Source: Acetobacter senegalensis (GTDB lineage Bacteria > Pseudomonadota > Alphaproteobacteria > Acetobacterales > Acetobacteraceae). Taken from it: a stretch of DNA of 64,000 bases. Shown in pieces: positions 1-9,616 of this stretch. Each line of letters starts with the position of its first letter. Position 1 is the first letter of the stretch. Location: positions 1 through 64,000 of the forward strand of contig NZ_LHZU01000133.1 of NCBI RefSeq assembly GCF_001580995.1. Reading direction: 5' to 3'. The notes under the pieces were generated by a model, which saw only the letters and a program-made list of their open reading frames with translations, was not told the DNA's origin and did not search any database. The translations under genes were made by a program, and so were the position numbers.

Positions 1-413
1 GGGATAGCGCGCCTTTTGTGCAGTTGCAGCAGAATGGTTTTTTAAACTGCCCTGAGTGTGGGACATCTGATGTCCGGCAGGTTTTGATGGCCCCCGCCAT
101 TGCCAAAGGCGGGAAGAGTGGCGGTGCTGCCGAGCACGAAAGCGCGCCGACCTCAGCGCCCGCCACGCAGGCTGCCGGGGGTGCAGGCATTCCTGATAAG
201 GTTCTGGTGGCCTTTCAGAAAATGCGGCAGGTGGTAGAGCAGAACTGCGAGAACATGGGTGACCGCTTTGCAGAAGAGGCTGTAAGGATTCACCATGGTG
301 AAGCGCCTGAACGGGGTATTTATGGGAACGCGACGGAGCGTGACCAAGAAATGCTCCGTGAAGAAGGGGTGGATGTGGTGGCCATTCCGTGGGTTCGGCG
401 GTCAGATAGCTGA
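1..413 (+). CDS. DUF1178 family protein, 5' end outside window
   Basis: The reading frame is open from base 3, and the visible residues before the first possible start (D-S-A-P-F-V-Q) already fit the family, so the gene begins upstream of the window. A zinc-ribbon-like CPECG follows, then an alanine/proline-rich linker and the conserved C-terminal part (ERGIYGNAT, then a short IPW ending). DUF1178 proteins are small, probably cytosolic alphaproteobacterial proteins of unknown function. About 136 residues are visible. The GTG at base 18 is not a convincing start because conserved residues precede it. Confidence 0.85.
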   Translation, partial: DSAPFVQLQQNGFLNCPECGTSDVRQVLMAPAIAKGGKSGGAAEHESAPTSAPATQAAGGAGIPDKVLVAFQKMRQVVEQNCENMGDRFAEEAVRIHHGEAPERGIYGNATERDQEMLREEGVDVVAIPWVRRSDS

Positions 414-524
414 CTGTGAAAGAGCGGTTGGCGGGGAAGTCTGTCTGATACAGGTCATTCCCGCTGAAGGCGCCCAAAATACAGATGCAGCCAGGTAGGT
501 TGCAGGAATATGGAGAAGGACAAG

Positions 525-1001
525 GTGAGCAGAAAGAACAGATGGCTTGCGGCATTCCTTTACCCAGTTCTGATATGCGCGTTCTTTATCGTGTCAGGCA
601 CCGCCCGGGCGGAAAGTGTGCAGGCCAATCCGTTTGAAGGCTACTGGCTCAGTCAGGGCCATGATGGCGTGTTCAAGATAGGAACGTGCGGGGATACGGT
701 ATGTGGTCACCTTGTTGGGCTGCAATATGAGGGCACGGATGTTCCGCGTGACAAAAAGGGGAATTCGGAGTGCAATCTTCTGATGCTTACCGATTTCCGT
801 GCATCCTCTGATGAAGGCGGGCGTTGGAACGGCAAGATTCTAGACCCTGACACCGGAAGCGTTTATCAGGCGCAGATATGGTCTCCCAGAAAAGATGTTC
901 TGAAACTGCGGGGATATATCGGGTTGCCGCTTTTTGGCGAAACCCAGACATGGACCCGTTATCAGGGAACCATCGGCCCGGTGTGTAAAATGCCGCATTA
1001 A
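525..1001 (+). CDS. DUF2147 family secreted protein
   Basis: The protein has 158 residues, with a signal peptide (basic N-terminus, hydrophobic stretch, cleavage after T-A-R-A near residue 29). The DUF2147 domain follows: a G-Y-W start, then a CGDTVCGHLVGL segment holding the typical Cys pair. The mature protein should be periplasmic or outer-membrane associated; no biochemical role is established. I chose GTG 525 because GGAGAAGG lies 5 bases upstream. ATG 510, fifteen bases earlier, has a poorly spaced ribosome site but cannot be excluded. The lactonase-like gene follows closely on the same strand. Confidence 0.8.
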   Translation: MSRKNRWLAAFLYPVLICAFFIVSGTARAESVQANPFEGYWLSQGHDGVFKIGTCGDTVCGHLVGLQYEGTDVPRDKKGNSECNLLMLTDFRASSDEGGRWNGKILDPDTGSVYQAQIWSPRKDVLKLRGYIGLPLFGETQTWTRYQGTIGPVCKMPH

Positions 1002-1031
1002 AAATTGAAAAGAACAACAAGGCTCTTGTTT

Positions 1032-2291
1032 ATGACTCATTCTCTTTCCCGTCGTCTGTTCGGGCTTGCTGGCATGGCCGGAGCCGTGACGGTAGCGCTT
1101 CCGGCCTACGCTCAGGACGATACGGCCAAGGCTCCAGATCCGGCTGATCCGGAATCACGGGAGCGCACATATTGTTATGTGGGGGGATATACCCAGCACG
1201 GGCCGCCGGGAGGAAATGGGGAAGGGATTACCGTCTTTGAAATGGATCCGAAGACGGGCGTTCTGACAAACCTGATGACATTCACGGACATTGCCAGTCC
1301 GTCCTATATTGCGCTCTCACCCGATAAACGGTTTCTGTATGCCGTCAGTGAGATCAATGATTTTGATACGGCGCATAGTGGCTCTGTAACGGCGTTCTCA
1401 ATTGATCATGCAACAGGTGCCCTGACAAAGCTGAATACTGTTGCCTCCGGCGGCGCGGACCCGGCGCATCTGAGCGTCCACCCGTCTGGCAGGTATGTCA
1501 TGGTCGCTAATTATACCGGGGGAACGGTCGGGGTTCTGCATGTTCTGGCCGATGGCTCTCTGGGCCGTATGACCGAACTGCTGCACAACACCGGGCCCCG
1601 CATGCCAGATCGGGCGGCGGATAACCCGCCGGGCAATTTTGCCATCAGCGATCATTCATCAGCCCATCCCCACATGGTGAAGGCTGACCCTACAGGCAAA
1701 TACGTTCTGGTGATGGATGCCGGGCTGGACCGTGTTTACGTGTGGACCATCAATCTGGATACCGGCAAGCTCACTCCTGCCGCTGTGCCCTTTACAACCA
1801 TGACGCCGGGTTCTGCGCCCCGACATTTTGAGTTTGGGTCGGATGGACACAAGCTCTATCTGCTATGTGAGCAGGACTCCAAGGTTGTGGTAGCGGATTT
1901 TGACCCGCAGACAGGCAAGATTGCGCCGCAGCAGACTGTCAGTAGCGTGACAGCGCATTTCCGTGGCAGCACGTTGGCCGCAGGCATTCTGCTCTCTCCT
2001 GATGAACATTTTCTCTATGTGTCCAACAGGCTGGGGGATTCGCTGGCTGTGTTTCAGGTCGCCAAGGATGGAGGCCTGACATTGGTGGATGAGATCTGGA
2101 CCCATGCGGATTATGGGCGGTCGCTCATGTTTGATCCGTCAGGCAGCTATTTGTACGTTGCAAACCAGAGGAGTGATTCCATCACATCCTTCCGGGTTGA
2201 TAAAACGACGGGAAAGATCAGTTTCACATGGGACTTTACGCCAATTGGCAGCCCCACGTGTTTTGAATTTCTGCGTGTTCCGGCTTCCTGA
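1032..2291 (+). CDS. Lactonase family beta-propeller protein, Tat-exported
   Basis: The protein has 419 residues, beginning with a Tat-type signal (S-R-R-L-F-G, hydrophobic core, cleavage near A-Y-A). The rest shows repeats of the 7-bladed propeller of the Pgl/muconate-cycloisomerase-like lactonase family: SPSYIALSPDKRFLYAVSE, DPAHLSVHPSGRYVMVANY, APRHFEFGSDG. Family members include cytosolic 6-phosphogluconolactonases; the Tat signal puts this one in the periplasm, so it may act on sugar lactones made by periplasmic dehydrogenases, as acetic acid bacteria do (inference). ATG 1032 is chosen because the Tat motif follows it directly; an in-frame TTG at 1005 would bury the signal. Confidence 0.8.
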   Translation: MTHSLSRRLFGLAGMAGAVTVALPAYAQDDTAKAPDPADPESRERTYCYVGGYTQHGPPGGNGEGITVFEMDPKTGVLTNLMTFTDIASPSYIALSPDKRFLYAVSEINDFDTAHSGSVTAFSIDHATGALTKLNTVASGGADPAHLSVHPSGRYVMVANYTGGTVGVLHVLADGSLGRMTELLHNTGPRMPDRAADNPPGNFAISDHSSAHPHMVKADPTGKYVLVMDAGLDRVYVWTINLDTGKLTPAAVPFTTMTPGSAPRHFEFGSDGHKLYLLCEQDSKVVVADFDPQTGKIAPQQTVSSVTAHFRGSTLAAGILLSPDEHFLYVSNRLGDSLAVFQVAKDGGLTLVDEIWTHADYGRSLMFDPSGSYLYVANQRSDSITSFRVDKTTGKISFTWDFTPIGSPTCFEFLRVPAS

Positions 2292-2302
2292 GCGCGCCGG
2301 AA

Positions 2303-3043
2303 TCAGCTTTTTCTGAAAGCCGCAATGTAATTTACATCAAGGTTGCGGCTTTCCTTCCAGCCGGTCAGGCTGGGCACCATGCCCGCAATAGCCTGGATGT
2401 TCAGACCTGCTGAGCGGCCATATCGGCCCAGTTCGGCAGGGGTAATAAATTTCCGCCATTCATGCGTACCAACCGGCAGGAGGCGGAGCAGATATTCCGC
2501 CCCAATTTTGCCAATGGCCAGAGATTTCAGGGTGCGGTTCATGGTGGATACAATCACAATGCCACCCGGTTCCGCCAGATCAGCCAGCATGTGCATAAAT
2601 CTTTCAGGATCAGTCACATGCTCTATAATTTCTAAGGCGACCACGGCATCAAATTTGGCGTTTTCCGCCACCAGTTCTTCTGCGCTGCCAACACGATAAG
2701 TCAGCGGGCCGGAGCCATCGGGAAGCGGGTGATTTTCAAGATGCGTCCGTGCGGCGGCAATGCCGTTGGCAGAGGCGTCAAGGCCCAGAACATCATGGCC
2801 CGCCCTTGCCAGTGCCTCACTGGCCAAACCCGCGCCGCAGCCGATATCAAGCACACGCACGCGGCGGCTGGTGCGCCCACGCAGGGGGAAGTGGCGGCAG
2901 GCCCAGCTTATCCGCAGTTCATTCATGGCATGCAGGGGCCGCATGGGGCCGGAGGGGTCCCACCATTTATCCGCCAGAGCGCCAAAGCGGGCAATTTCTT
3001 CGGGGGAAACGGAGGATGCAGCGTCGCGGCTGGAGGGATGCAT
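2303..3043 (-). CDS. ubiG: Ubiquinone biosynthesis O-methyltransferase
   Basis: UbiG is a SAM-dependent O-methyltransferase that carries out both O-methylations in ubiquinone synthesis at the inner membrane. The 246-residue product matches the usual family length of about 240. It shows the characteristic N-terminal FGALADKWWDPSGPMRPLH segment, SAM motif I (VLDIGCGAGLASEALA), and the downstream LEIIEHVTDP and STMNRT segments. The longer open frame reaching 3589 is a chance extension; ATG 3043 just before the first family-like residues is the likely start. It is divergent from lysC, an arrangement common in alphaproteobacteria. Confidence 0.93.
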   Translation of the reverse strand: MHPSSRDAASSVSPEEIARFGALADKWWDPSGPMRPLHAMNELRISWACRHFPLRGRTSRRVRVLDIGCGAGLASEALARAGHDVLGLDASANGIAAARTHLENHPLPDGSGPLTYRVGSAEELVAENAKFDAVVALEIIEHVTDPERFMHMLADLAEPGGIVIVSTMNRTLKSLAIGKIGAEYLLRLLPVGTHEWRKFITPAELGRYGRSAGLNIQAIAGMVPSLTGWKESRNLDVNYIAAFRKS

Positions 3044-3217
3044 GGAACAAAATTCCTTTCCTGCTGATCTCCCCCGCTGGACGAGAGGGGGCCGGGAAGG
3101 GTATGTGACGCGCCTTGTGAAGCTTCGCAACCGTCCTTTTGCGTCTTTCATGCCAGCAGTGCGCGTGGAAGGTGAAAAGAACGGTCTGTTTACGGCCTGT
3201 CTGGTGGAGAAAAAATT

Positions 3218-4471
3218 ATGCCCGGTTCCGTGCCTCGGATCGTCATGAAGTTTGGCGGAACGTCCGTGGGGGATATTGAGCGCATTAAGGCCGTGGCCGA
3301 GCGTGTCAAGAAACAGAAAGACGCCGATTGTGATGTGCTGGTTGTTGTCTCCGCCATGGCGGGGGAAACCAACAAGCTGGTCGGTTATTGCGATGCGCTT
3401 TCTGACCTGCATGACGCGCGGGAATATGATTCCATTGTGGCGACCGGTGAACAGGTGACCAGTGGCCTTCTGGCCATTGCCCTGCAGAAACTTGGTGTGT
3501 CCGCGCGTTCCTGGGCCGGATGGCAGGTTCCTATCCGGACCGATTCGGCACATGGCAAGGCCAGCCTGGACACAATTGACGGCGCCCATCTGCTGGGATG
3601 CATGGCGGAAGGCGTTGTGCCTGTGGTGGCCGGCTTTCAGGGCGTGGGGCCGGACGGGCGTGTGACCACGCTGGGCCGTGGGGGGTCTGATACCTCGGCC
3701 GTTGCGCTGGCCGCAGCCATCAAGGCAGACAGGTGTGATATCTATACCGATGTGGACGGGATCTACACGACAGATCCGCGCATTGTGTCAAAAGCACGCA
3801 AGCTTGAAAAAATTACCTATGAAGAAATGCTCGAACTGGCATCCGTCGGTGCGAAGGTTCTTCAGACACGGAGCGTTGGTCTGGCCATGCGGCAAGGCGT
3901 ACGTGTGCAGGTTCTTTCAAGCTTTGTAGATGGGCCAGCCTTGGTTGAAGGTAAGCTTCCCGGCTCCCTGGTGGTGGATGAGGACGAAATAGTGGAAAAG
4001 AAACTGGTGACTGGCATCGCGTATTCCCGTGATGAGGCCAAGCTGTCTGTAAGGCGGATTCCTGATCGTCCGGGGATTGCCGCTGCAATTTTCGGCCCGT
4101 TGAGTGAAGCCAACGTCAATGTGGATATGATCGTGCAGAGCACGGGTGCTGACGGCACAACGAACATGACGTTCACAACCAGCAAGACAGACCTGCCGCG
4201 CGCTATCAGCACACTGGAATCCGTGCGGGACGCTGTTCAGTACGAAGAACTGGTAACGGATGATGATGTGGTGAAAATCAGCGTGGTGGGCACAGGCATG
4301 CGCTCGCACGCCGGGGTGGCCAGCACCATGTTTCGCACACTTTCTGAGCGCTCAATCAATATTCAGGTGATCTCGACCAGCGAAATCAAGGTTTCTGTTC
4401 TGGTCGCTGCTGAATACGCGGAACTGGCAGTGCGTGCTCTGCATACAGCGTATGGGCTGGATAATGTCTGA
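3218..4471 (+). CDS. lysC: Aspartate kinase
   Basis: Catalyses ATP-dependent phosphorylation of aspartate, the first step to lysine, threonine, methionine and diaminopimelate. The 417-residue protein opens with the kinase signature KFGGTSVG near residue 10, carries VTTLGRGGSDTSAVA and the YTDVDGIYTTDPR segment, and ends in two ACT domains (RIPDRPGIAAAIF and the final ISVVGTGMRSHAGVAS part), which normally bind lysine and/or threonine for feedback control. A ggag sits about 8 bases before ATG 3218. Its stop overlaps the next gene's start by 8 bases, suggesting translational coupling. Confidence 0.95.
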   Translation: MPGSVPRIVMKFGGTSVGDIERIKAVAERVKKQKDADCDVLVVVSAMAGETNKLVGYCDALSDLHDAREYDSIVATGEQVTSGLLAIALQKLGVSARSWAGWQVPIRTDSAHGKASLDTIDGAHLLGCMAEGVVPVVAGFQGVGPDGRVTTLGRGGSDTSAVALAAAIKADRCDIYTDVDGIYTTDPRIVSKARKLEKITYEEMLELASVGAKVLQTRSVGLAMRQGVRVQVLSSFVDGPALVEGKLPGSLVVDEDEIVEKKLVTGIAYSRDEAKLSVRRIPDRPGIAAAIFGPLSEANVNVDMIVQSTGADGTTNMTFTTSKTDLPRAISTLESVRDAVQYEELVTDDDVVKISVVGTGMRSHAGVASTMFRTLSERSINIQVISTSEIKVSVLVAAEYAELAVRALHTAYGLDNV

Positions 4472-5549
4472 CCTGATGGAACGCGATCTGACGGCATTGC
4501 CGACCGAGTCCGAGAAAGAACGGGCGCGTAAGCGCCTTCAGCACCTATGCCAGCGTGGTGCAGATTTTCTGGGGACCCAGTACGCCATTCTTGGCGGGGC
4601 GATGTCCTGGGTTAGTGAGCGTCATCTGGTTTCCGCCATTTCCAACGCTGGTGGCTTTGGGGTGATTGCCTGTGGCGCCATGGAACCGGACCGTCTGGCC
4701 GAAGAAATAGCGGCAACCCGTGCGCTGACGGACAAACCATTCGGCGTGAACCTGATCACCATGCACCCCCAGCTTTCCGAGTTGGTGGATGTGTGTTTGC
4801 AGGCAGGCGTTGGCCATATTGTGCTGGCTGGTGGTATTCCACCGGGGGCGGCCATCAAGGCCGCCAAGGATGGCGGTGCTAAGGTGGTGGCCTTTGCGCC
4901 TGCTCTGGTGCTGGCCAAACGGCTGATCAAAATGGGTGTAGATGCGCTGGTGATTGAAGGGGCGGAAGCTGGCGGTCATGTCGGCCCTGTTTCTCTGACG
5001 GTGCTCGCGCAGGAAATTCTGCCCCACATCGATCAGGTGCCGGTGTTTGTGGCTGGCGGGCTGGGGCGTGGGGACGCGCTGGTTTCCTATCTGGAACTGG
5101 GGGCTTCCGGCGGCCAGTTGGGCACCCGTTTTGCCGCTGCTGCGGAAAGTATTGCGCATGAAAAGTTCAAAAAAGCGTTTGTGCGGGCTAATGCGCGGGA
5201 TGCCATAACCTCTGTTCAGCTTGACGAACGTTTTCCCGTTATTCCGGTGCGGGGGCTGGCCAATGAAGGAAGCAGCCGTTTCGTGGCGCATCAGGCGGAT
5301 GTGATTAGTCGCTTTCAGAGTGGCTCGATCTCGCGTGAGGAAGCCCAGCTTGAGATCGAACATTTCTGGGCTGGCGCCCTACGTCGGGCTGTAATAGAGG
5401 GAGATGTTGAAAACGGATCTGTCATGGCCGGGCAGTCTGTCGGAATGGTGAAGGCCGTTCAGCCTGTGGCTGACATTATTGCGGACCTTGTTGATCAAGC
5501 TGTGCTGGCACTGGTGCGCCAGCAGCGACGTATGGATGCTGATGGCTGA
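4464..5549 (+). CDS. Nitronate monooxygenase / 2-nitropropane dioxygenase-like FMN protein
   Basis: A 361-residue TIM-barrel flavoprotein of the NMO/enoyl-ACP reductase II superfamily. Visible signatures are the N-terminal LGGAMSWVSERHLVSAISNAG, the GVNLITMHP strand, IEGAEAGGHVGP (FMN phosphate loop and catalytic His region) and FVAGGLGRG. Close relatives oxidise nitronates, or act as FabK-type enoyl reductases; FabI is encoded in this window, so a FabK role is less likely. The substrate cannot be decided from sequence. ATG 4464 overlaps the lysC stop, and its own stop overlaps the next gene. Confidence 0.8.
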   Translation: MSDLMERDLTALPTESEKERARKRLQHLCQRGADFLGTQYAILGGAMSWVSERHLVSAISNAGGFGVIACGAMEPDRLAEEIAATRALTDKPFGVNLITMHPQLSELVDVCLQAGVGHIVLAGGIPPGAAIKAAKDGGAKVVAFAPALVLAKRLIKMGVDALVIEGAEAGGHVGPVSLTVLAQEILPHIDQVPVFVAGGLGRGDALVSYLELGASGGQLGTRFAAAAESIAHEKFKKAFVRANARDAITSVQLDERFPVIPVRGLANEGSSRFVAHQADVISRFQSGSISREEAQLEIEHFWAGALRRAVIEGDVENGSVMAGQSVGMVKAVQPVADIIADLVDQAVLALVRQQRRMDADG

Positions 5550-6924
5550 TACCCGTTCTGTTCCCGAGCAGGAAAAACCTGCCGCTTCCTCCGTCCTGCC
5601 AGATGTGGCGAGTGTTGGTGTGGGAAGCGCGTTGCGTATGCGGCGGGAGCAGCTTGGCTGGACATTACCGCAGATAGCCGACTGGCTGCGTATTCGGGAA
5701 GCTTATCTGGAGGCTCTGGAAAGTGGGCGTGCCGGGGTTTTTCCGGCAGAGGCCTACGCCTTGGGCTTCTTGCGCACGTACGCGCAAGCCTTGGGCTTTG
5801 ATGCTGAAGATGTGGTGCAGCGCTACAAGCGGGAAGGGAAGGTTCGAAATCGCAAACCCGAACTGACTTTTCCGGCACCACCGCCTGATCGGCGAATTCC
5901 GCCGGGGGTTACAGTTTCTCTCGGGTTGCTGGTGCTAGTGGGGGCCTATGTGGGCTGGTACCAATTCGTAGGCCATGCCCCGCCGGTGCCTGAGCATGTG
6001 CCGCCCGTGGCGGAGATTATTCCGGGCGAGAAAACGGCCAATGCTCCTTCCCCGCAGGTGGCGTCCATTCTGCCTGATCCGGGCGCTTCTCCTCCACCGC
6101 AGCCTGCGCCAGCCCCGGCATCGGGCGTGCCTTTAGGGGGCGCAGAGCATTCAGTTCCTGCCATAGCTTCAAATGATCCGTTGGCCCCGTCTGCGCAGGG
6201 AGCAACAGAACAGGCTTCCGGTTTGGCTAGCGGGACGGAAGGTGTTTCTTCTCCTGCGGCGAATACACCGCCACCGTCTTCGGACAGTGCCGAAGGGAGC
6301 GAGTCTACTGGAGCAGACGCAAACCAACTTGTCTTGAAGGCGGATGCCGCGAGTTGGGTGCAGGTAAAGGATGGTGCCGGAAAAGTGGTGTATGACCACA
6401 TCATGCAGCCGGGTGACCAGTGGGATGTACCACCAGAAAACGGCCCCTATAGTTTGACAGTTGGTAATGCTGGCGGCGTTATGGTTGCTGCCGGAAGTGT
6501 GACAACGCCTCATCTTGGTCGTAATGGCGCGGTGCGGCGGAAGCTGCCGTTGACGGTTGACGCTGTGCGGGACGGGAGCCTTGCGGGGGCGCCGGTATCG
6601 AGTGTGGTTACATCCCCCTCGGCATCATCATCCGTACCAGCCGCTCCGTCGCTTCCTGCTGCCGGGCTTGCTTCACCGCAGAGTTCTTCAAAGCCGCAAC
6701 AACAGAATAATGGCTCGCAGTCGGAAGATGTGCCATCCTCCACGTTGCCGGCAGGCGGAAAGGCCGCTTCTTCATCTGCCCAGCCGGATCAGGACGGTGT
6801 CGTGCAGGAGAATGCGCCAGCCATGCCAGTGCGTTCCATGCCGCGGCGTAAGAGCAGCCCCCCTCCTGAAACCAGCGCGGATGACCTGAATGCCCGTCAG
6901 TTACAGGGATTGGGCGGACATTGA
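5542..6924 (+). CDS. RodZ-like helix-turn-helix protein with DUF4115 domain
   Basis: The 460-residue protein starts with a Cro/CI-type helix-turn-helix region (about residues 24-90: ALRMRREQLGWTLPQIADWL, then a segment ending GFLRTYAQALG). One transmembrane helix follows near 122-144, then a long Pro/Ala/Ser-rich linker, a DUF4115 domain (ASWVQVKDGAGKVVYDHIMQPG) and a further low-complexity tail. This is the RodZ layout: a cytoplasmic HTH that binds MreB and a periplasmic domain, with a role in cell shape. It lies just upstream of ispG, as in many proteobacteria. The start is ATG 5542, or 5536 two codons earlier. The low-complexity tail is longer than in E. coli RodZ. Confidence 0.82.
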   Translation: MADTRSVPEQEKPAASSVLPDVASVGVGSALRMRREQLGWTLPQIADWLRIREAYLEALESGRAGVFPAEAYALGFLRTYAQALGFDAEDVVQRYKREGKVRNRKPELTFPAPPPDRRIPPGVTVSLGLLVLVGAYVGWYQFVGHAPPVPEHVPPVAEIIPGEKTANAPSPQVASILPDPGASPPPQPAPAPASGVPLGGAEHSVPAIASNDPLAPSAQGATEQASGLASGTEGVSSPAANTPPPSSDSAEGSESTGADANQLVLKADAASWVQVKDGAGKVVYDHIMQPGDQWDVPPENGPYSLTVGNAGGVMVAAGSVTTPHLGRNGAVRRKLPLTVDAVRDGSLAGAPVSSVVTSPSASSSVPAAPSLPAAGLASPQSSSKPQQQNNGSQSEDVPSSTLPAGGKAASSSAQPDQDGVVQENAPAMPVRSMPRRKSSPPPETSADDLNARQLQGLGGH

Positions 6925-7055
6925 ATGCCTCTTTTACGCGCTTTCATGTAGCCAACGCGCATTGATTTTGGCAGGAAGGCATCAAACGTAATGGGTGATC
7001 GTGCACCACAACACGGTTTGCCTGATCAACTGTCGTCTCGACAAAAGGATGTAAG

Positions 7056-8216
7056 ATGAGTGGCTACCGGCCTTACCAGTATATCGAGCGTCGGAAATCA
7101 CGGAAGATCCATGTCGGCAAGGTAGCCGTCGGTGGGGATGCGCCGATTTCTGTCCAGACCATGACCAACACCCTGACCAGTGATGCACAGGCCACGATCG
7201 AACAGATCCGCCGTGCAGAACTGGCTGGTGTGGATATCGTCCGCGTGTCCTGCCCGGACGAAGAAAGCACCAAGGCGCTTGAAGAAATTGTGCGGGAAGT
7301 GAACGTGCCCATCGTGGCGGACATTCACTTTCACTACAAGCGGGCCATTGAAGCGGCCAAGGCTGGTGCGGCCTGCCTGCGTATCAACCCCGGTAATATT
7401 GGCAACGCCGAGCGTGTGAAAGAAGTTGTCAATGCTGCCAAGGATTATGGCTGTTCCATCCGTATCGGTGTGAATGCCGGGTCTTTGGAAAAGCATCTGC
7501 TGGAAAAATACGGCGAGCCTAACCCGGAAGCACTGGTAGAAAGCGCTCTGGAACATGCCAAGATTCTGGAAGATCACGATTTCCGTGAATTCAAGATCAG
7601 CGTGAAGGCCTCTGATGTCTTCATGGCGGTGGCTGCCTACCAGCAGTTGGCTGATGCATGTGACTACCCGCTGCATATCGGTATCACGGAAGCTGGCAGC
7701 AAACGTGCCGGCACTGTCAAATCTTCCATTGGTCTGGGTAATCTGCTGTGGGCCGGTGTGGGTGATACCATGCGCGTTTCGCTCTCTGCCGCGCCGGAAG
7801 AAGAAGTGTTGGTCGGGTGGGATATTCTTAAATCCCTTGGCCTGCGTCACCGTGGCGTAAAGATTATTTCCTGCCCGTCCTGTGCCCGTCAGGGTTTCAA
7901 TGTGGTGGAAACGGTTCAGACGCTTGAAGATCGTCTGGCCCATATCAAAACTCCGCTGACGCTTTCCATTATCGGGTGCGTTGTGAACGGACCGGGTGAA
8001 GCCCTGATGACGGATCTGGGTGTAACGGGCGGTGGTTCAGGCCGTCATATGGTCTATTCCGCTGGCAAGCAGGACCATACTATTCCGGCTGGCGACATGA
8101 TTGAGCATGTGGTGGAGCTGGTGGAAGCCCGTGTGGCAGCCATTCAGGCCGAAGAAGCCAAGGAAAAGGCTGAAGGCAAGACGGAAGAACTGCCGGAAAT
8201 GTCTTCCGCTAAATAA
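7056..8216 (+). CDS. ispG: 4-hydroxy-3-methylbut-2-en-1-yl diphosphate synthase
   Basis: IspG (GcpE) is the [4Fe-4S] enzyme that reductively opens methylerythritol cyclodiphosphate in the MEP isoprenoid pathway. The 386-residue protein has the TIM-barrel start ([19 protein letters not shown]) and the C-terminal cluster-binding region with Cys273, Cys276 and Cys308 and a fourth ligand Glu315 (GPGE), the usual three-Cys-plus-Glu set. The Lys/Glu-rich tail after about residue 360 is variable. A strong terminator follows at 8230-8275, ending this unit before hisS. Confidence 0.96.
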   Translation: MSGYRPYQYIERRKSRKIHVGKVAVGGDAPISVQTMTNTLTSDAQATIEQIRRAELAGVDIVRVSCPDEESTKALEEIVREVNVPIVADIHFHYKRAIEAAKAGAACLRINPGNIGNAERVKEVVNAAKDYGCSIRIGVNAGSLEKHLLEKYGEPNPEALVESALEHAKILEDHDFREFKISVKASDVFMAVAAYQQLADACDYPLHIGITEAGSKRAGTVKSSIGLGNLLWAGVGDTMRVSLSAAPEEEVLVGWDILKSLGLRHRGVKIISCPSCARQGFNVVETVQTLEDRLAHIKTPLTLSIIGCVVNGPGEALMTDLGVTGGGSGRHMVYSAGKQDHTIPAGDMIEHVVELVEARVAAIQAEEAKEKAEGKTEELPEMSSAK

Positions 8217-8229
8217 AAGCTGAGGCCCA

Positions 8230-8275
8230 GCATGGTCTGATTCCGGGCAATCAGACCATGCGCCTTGGTTTTTTA
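8230..8275 (+). terminator. Rho-independent terminator after ispG
   Basis: A perfect 13-base inverted repeat (GCATGGTCTGATT at 8230-8242, its complement at 8249-8261) encloses a 6-base loop and is followed after a few bases by a run of six T. It lies 13 bases past the ispG stop. Confidence 0.9.
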
Positions 8276-8344
8276 TCGTAAAATTTGAAGAGTCAGCTCG
8301 CTGCGTAATAGCCGGTGGCGGGCGCTGTGATCGGGAAAAGATCT

Positions 8345-9616
8345 GTGAGCACCATTCAACCCGTAAGAGGAACGCACGACCTTATTGGCGAGGAGCAGCG
8401 GCGTTACACGCATGTTGTCTCAACAGCGCGCCATATTGCGGGGCTATACGGGTTTGATGAATGGTCCACCCCGATTTTTGAAGACACGAAAGTATTTTCC
8501 CGCTCGCTGGGCGATACGTCAGATGTTGTCTCCAAGGAGATGTATTCCTTCAGTGACCGGGATGGCGAAAGCCTGACCCTGCGTCCGGAAGGCACGGCTG
8601 CCATCTGCCGCGCTTTGGTGACAAATGGGCTTACGCAATCCCTGCCGCAGAAGGTTTTCTATGCAGGCCCCATGTTCCGGCATGAGCGGCCACAGAAAGG
8701 GCGTTATCGTCAGTTCCATCAGATTGGTGCAGAACTGATGGGTGCAGCGGAACCTCTGGCTGATGCTGAGGCAATAGCGTTGGGGTATCAGGTGCTTACG
8801 GCGCTGGGTGTGGCGGAACACGTGACCTTGGAGCTGAATACGCTGGGCGATACGGCCAGCCGGGATGCGTGGCGTGCTGCACTGGTGTCTTATTTCTCCG
8901 GCTATAAGGACCGCCTTTCGGAAGAAAGCCGCATCAGGCTGGAGAAAAATCCGCTGCGGATTCTGGACAGCAAGGACGCTGGTGATCGGTCTCTGGTGGC
9001 AGATGCCCCCATGATGGAAGAGTTTCTCACGCCGGAAGCCCGCACATTCTGGGATGATCTGCGCCGCACGCTTGATGGCTTCGGAATTGAGTACAAGGTC
9101 AACACAAGCATTGTGCGTGGGCTGGATTATTATAATCACACCACCTTCGAATTTGTGACCAGCAAGCTGGGCTCTCAGGGCACGGTTATGGCAGGCGGCC
9201 GTTATGACGGCCTGGTTCAGCAGATGGGTGGGCCGGAAGTGCCTTCCATTGGTTGGGCTGCTGGTGTGGAGCGCCTTTCCATGTTGCTGGATGCGTCTCC
9301 GGCTGCGCCGCGCTCGGTTGTAATCGTGCCGGTTGGTTCACCCGATGAAAAAGCACTTTTCCAGATCTTGCAGGGGCTGCGTCGGCAGGGAGTGCGGGTG
9401 GAAATCGGGTATCGTGGCTCCTTGCGTAAACGTATGGAGCGGGCAGGCAAGCAGAATGCCAGCCACGTGATTTTCCTGGGCGAGGATGAGTTGGCTAAAG
9501 GGGTCTTCAGGGTCAAAGCCATGGAAACCGGGCAGGAGGAGGAGGTCTCTCGTGATCGACTTCTTTCTGACGCAAAGGCAGTGTTTGCGGGCGTGGGTGG
9601 ATCAACGGCGCAATGA
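8345..9616 (+). CDS. hisS: Histidine--tRNA ligase
   Basis: A class II aminoacyl-tRNA synthetase charging tRNA-His. Motif 1 is in the N-terminal RGTHD region, motif 2 is [20 protein letters not shown], the histidine-binding signature is [11 protein letters not shown], and motif 3 is near [12 protein letters not shown]-terminal anticodon-binding domain follows. Starting at GTG 8345 gives 423 residues, matching the usual length of about 424, and places the conserved IQPVRGTHD at the N-terminus; an in-frame GTG at 8315 would add ten residues. A purine-rich GGGAAAAG precedes 8345. The stop overlaps the prfA start (ATGA). Confidence 0.95.
   Translation: MSTIQPVRGTHDLIGEEQRRYTHVVSTARHIAGLYGFDEWSTPIFEDTKVFSRSLGDTSDVVSKEMYSFSDRDGESLTLRPEGTAAICRALVTNGLTQSLPQKVFYAGPMFRHERPQKGRYRQFHQIGAELMGAAEPLADAEAIALGYQVLTALGVAEHVTLELNTLGDTASRDAWRAALVSYFSGYKDRLSEESRIRLEKNPLRILDSKDAGDRSLVADAPMMEEFLTPEARTFWDDLRRTLDGFGIEYKVNTSIVRGLDYYNHTTFEFVTSKLGSQGTVMAGGRYDGLVQQMGGPEVPSIGWAAGVERLSMLLDASPAAPRSVVIVPVGSPDEKALFQILQGLRRQGVRVEIGYRGSLRKRMERAGKQNASHVIFLGEDELAKGVFRVKAMETGQEEEVSRDRLLSDAKAVFAGVGGSTAQ

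Noticed and set aside
2303-3589. ORF reading through ubiG into the opposite strand of lysC.
   Set aside because: Only the part after ATG 3043 matches UbiG; the remaining 180 residues are the antisense of lysC and have no family features.
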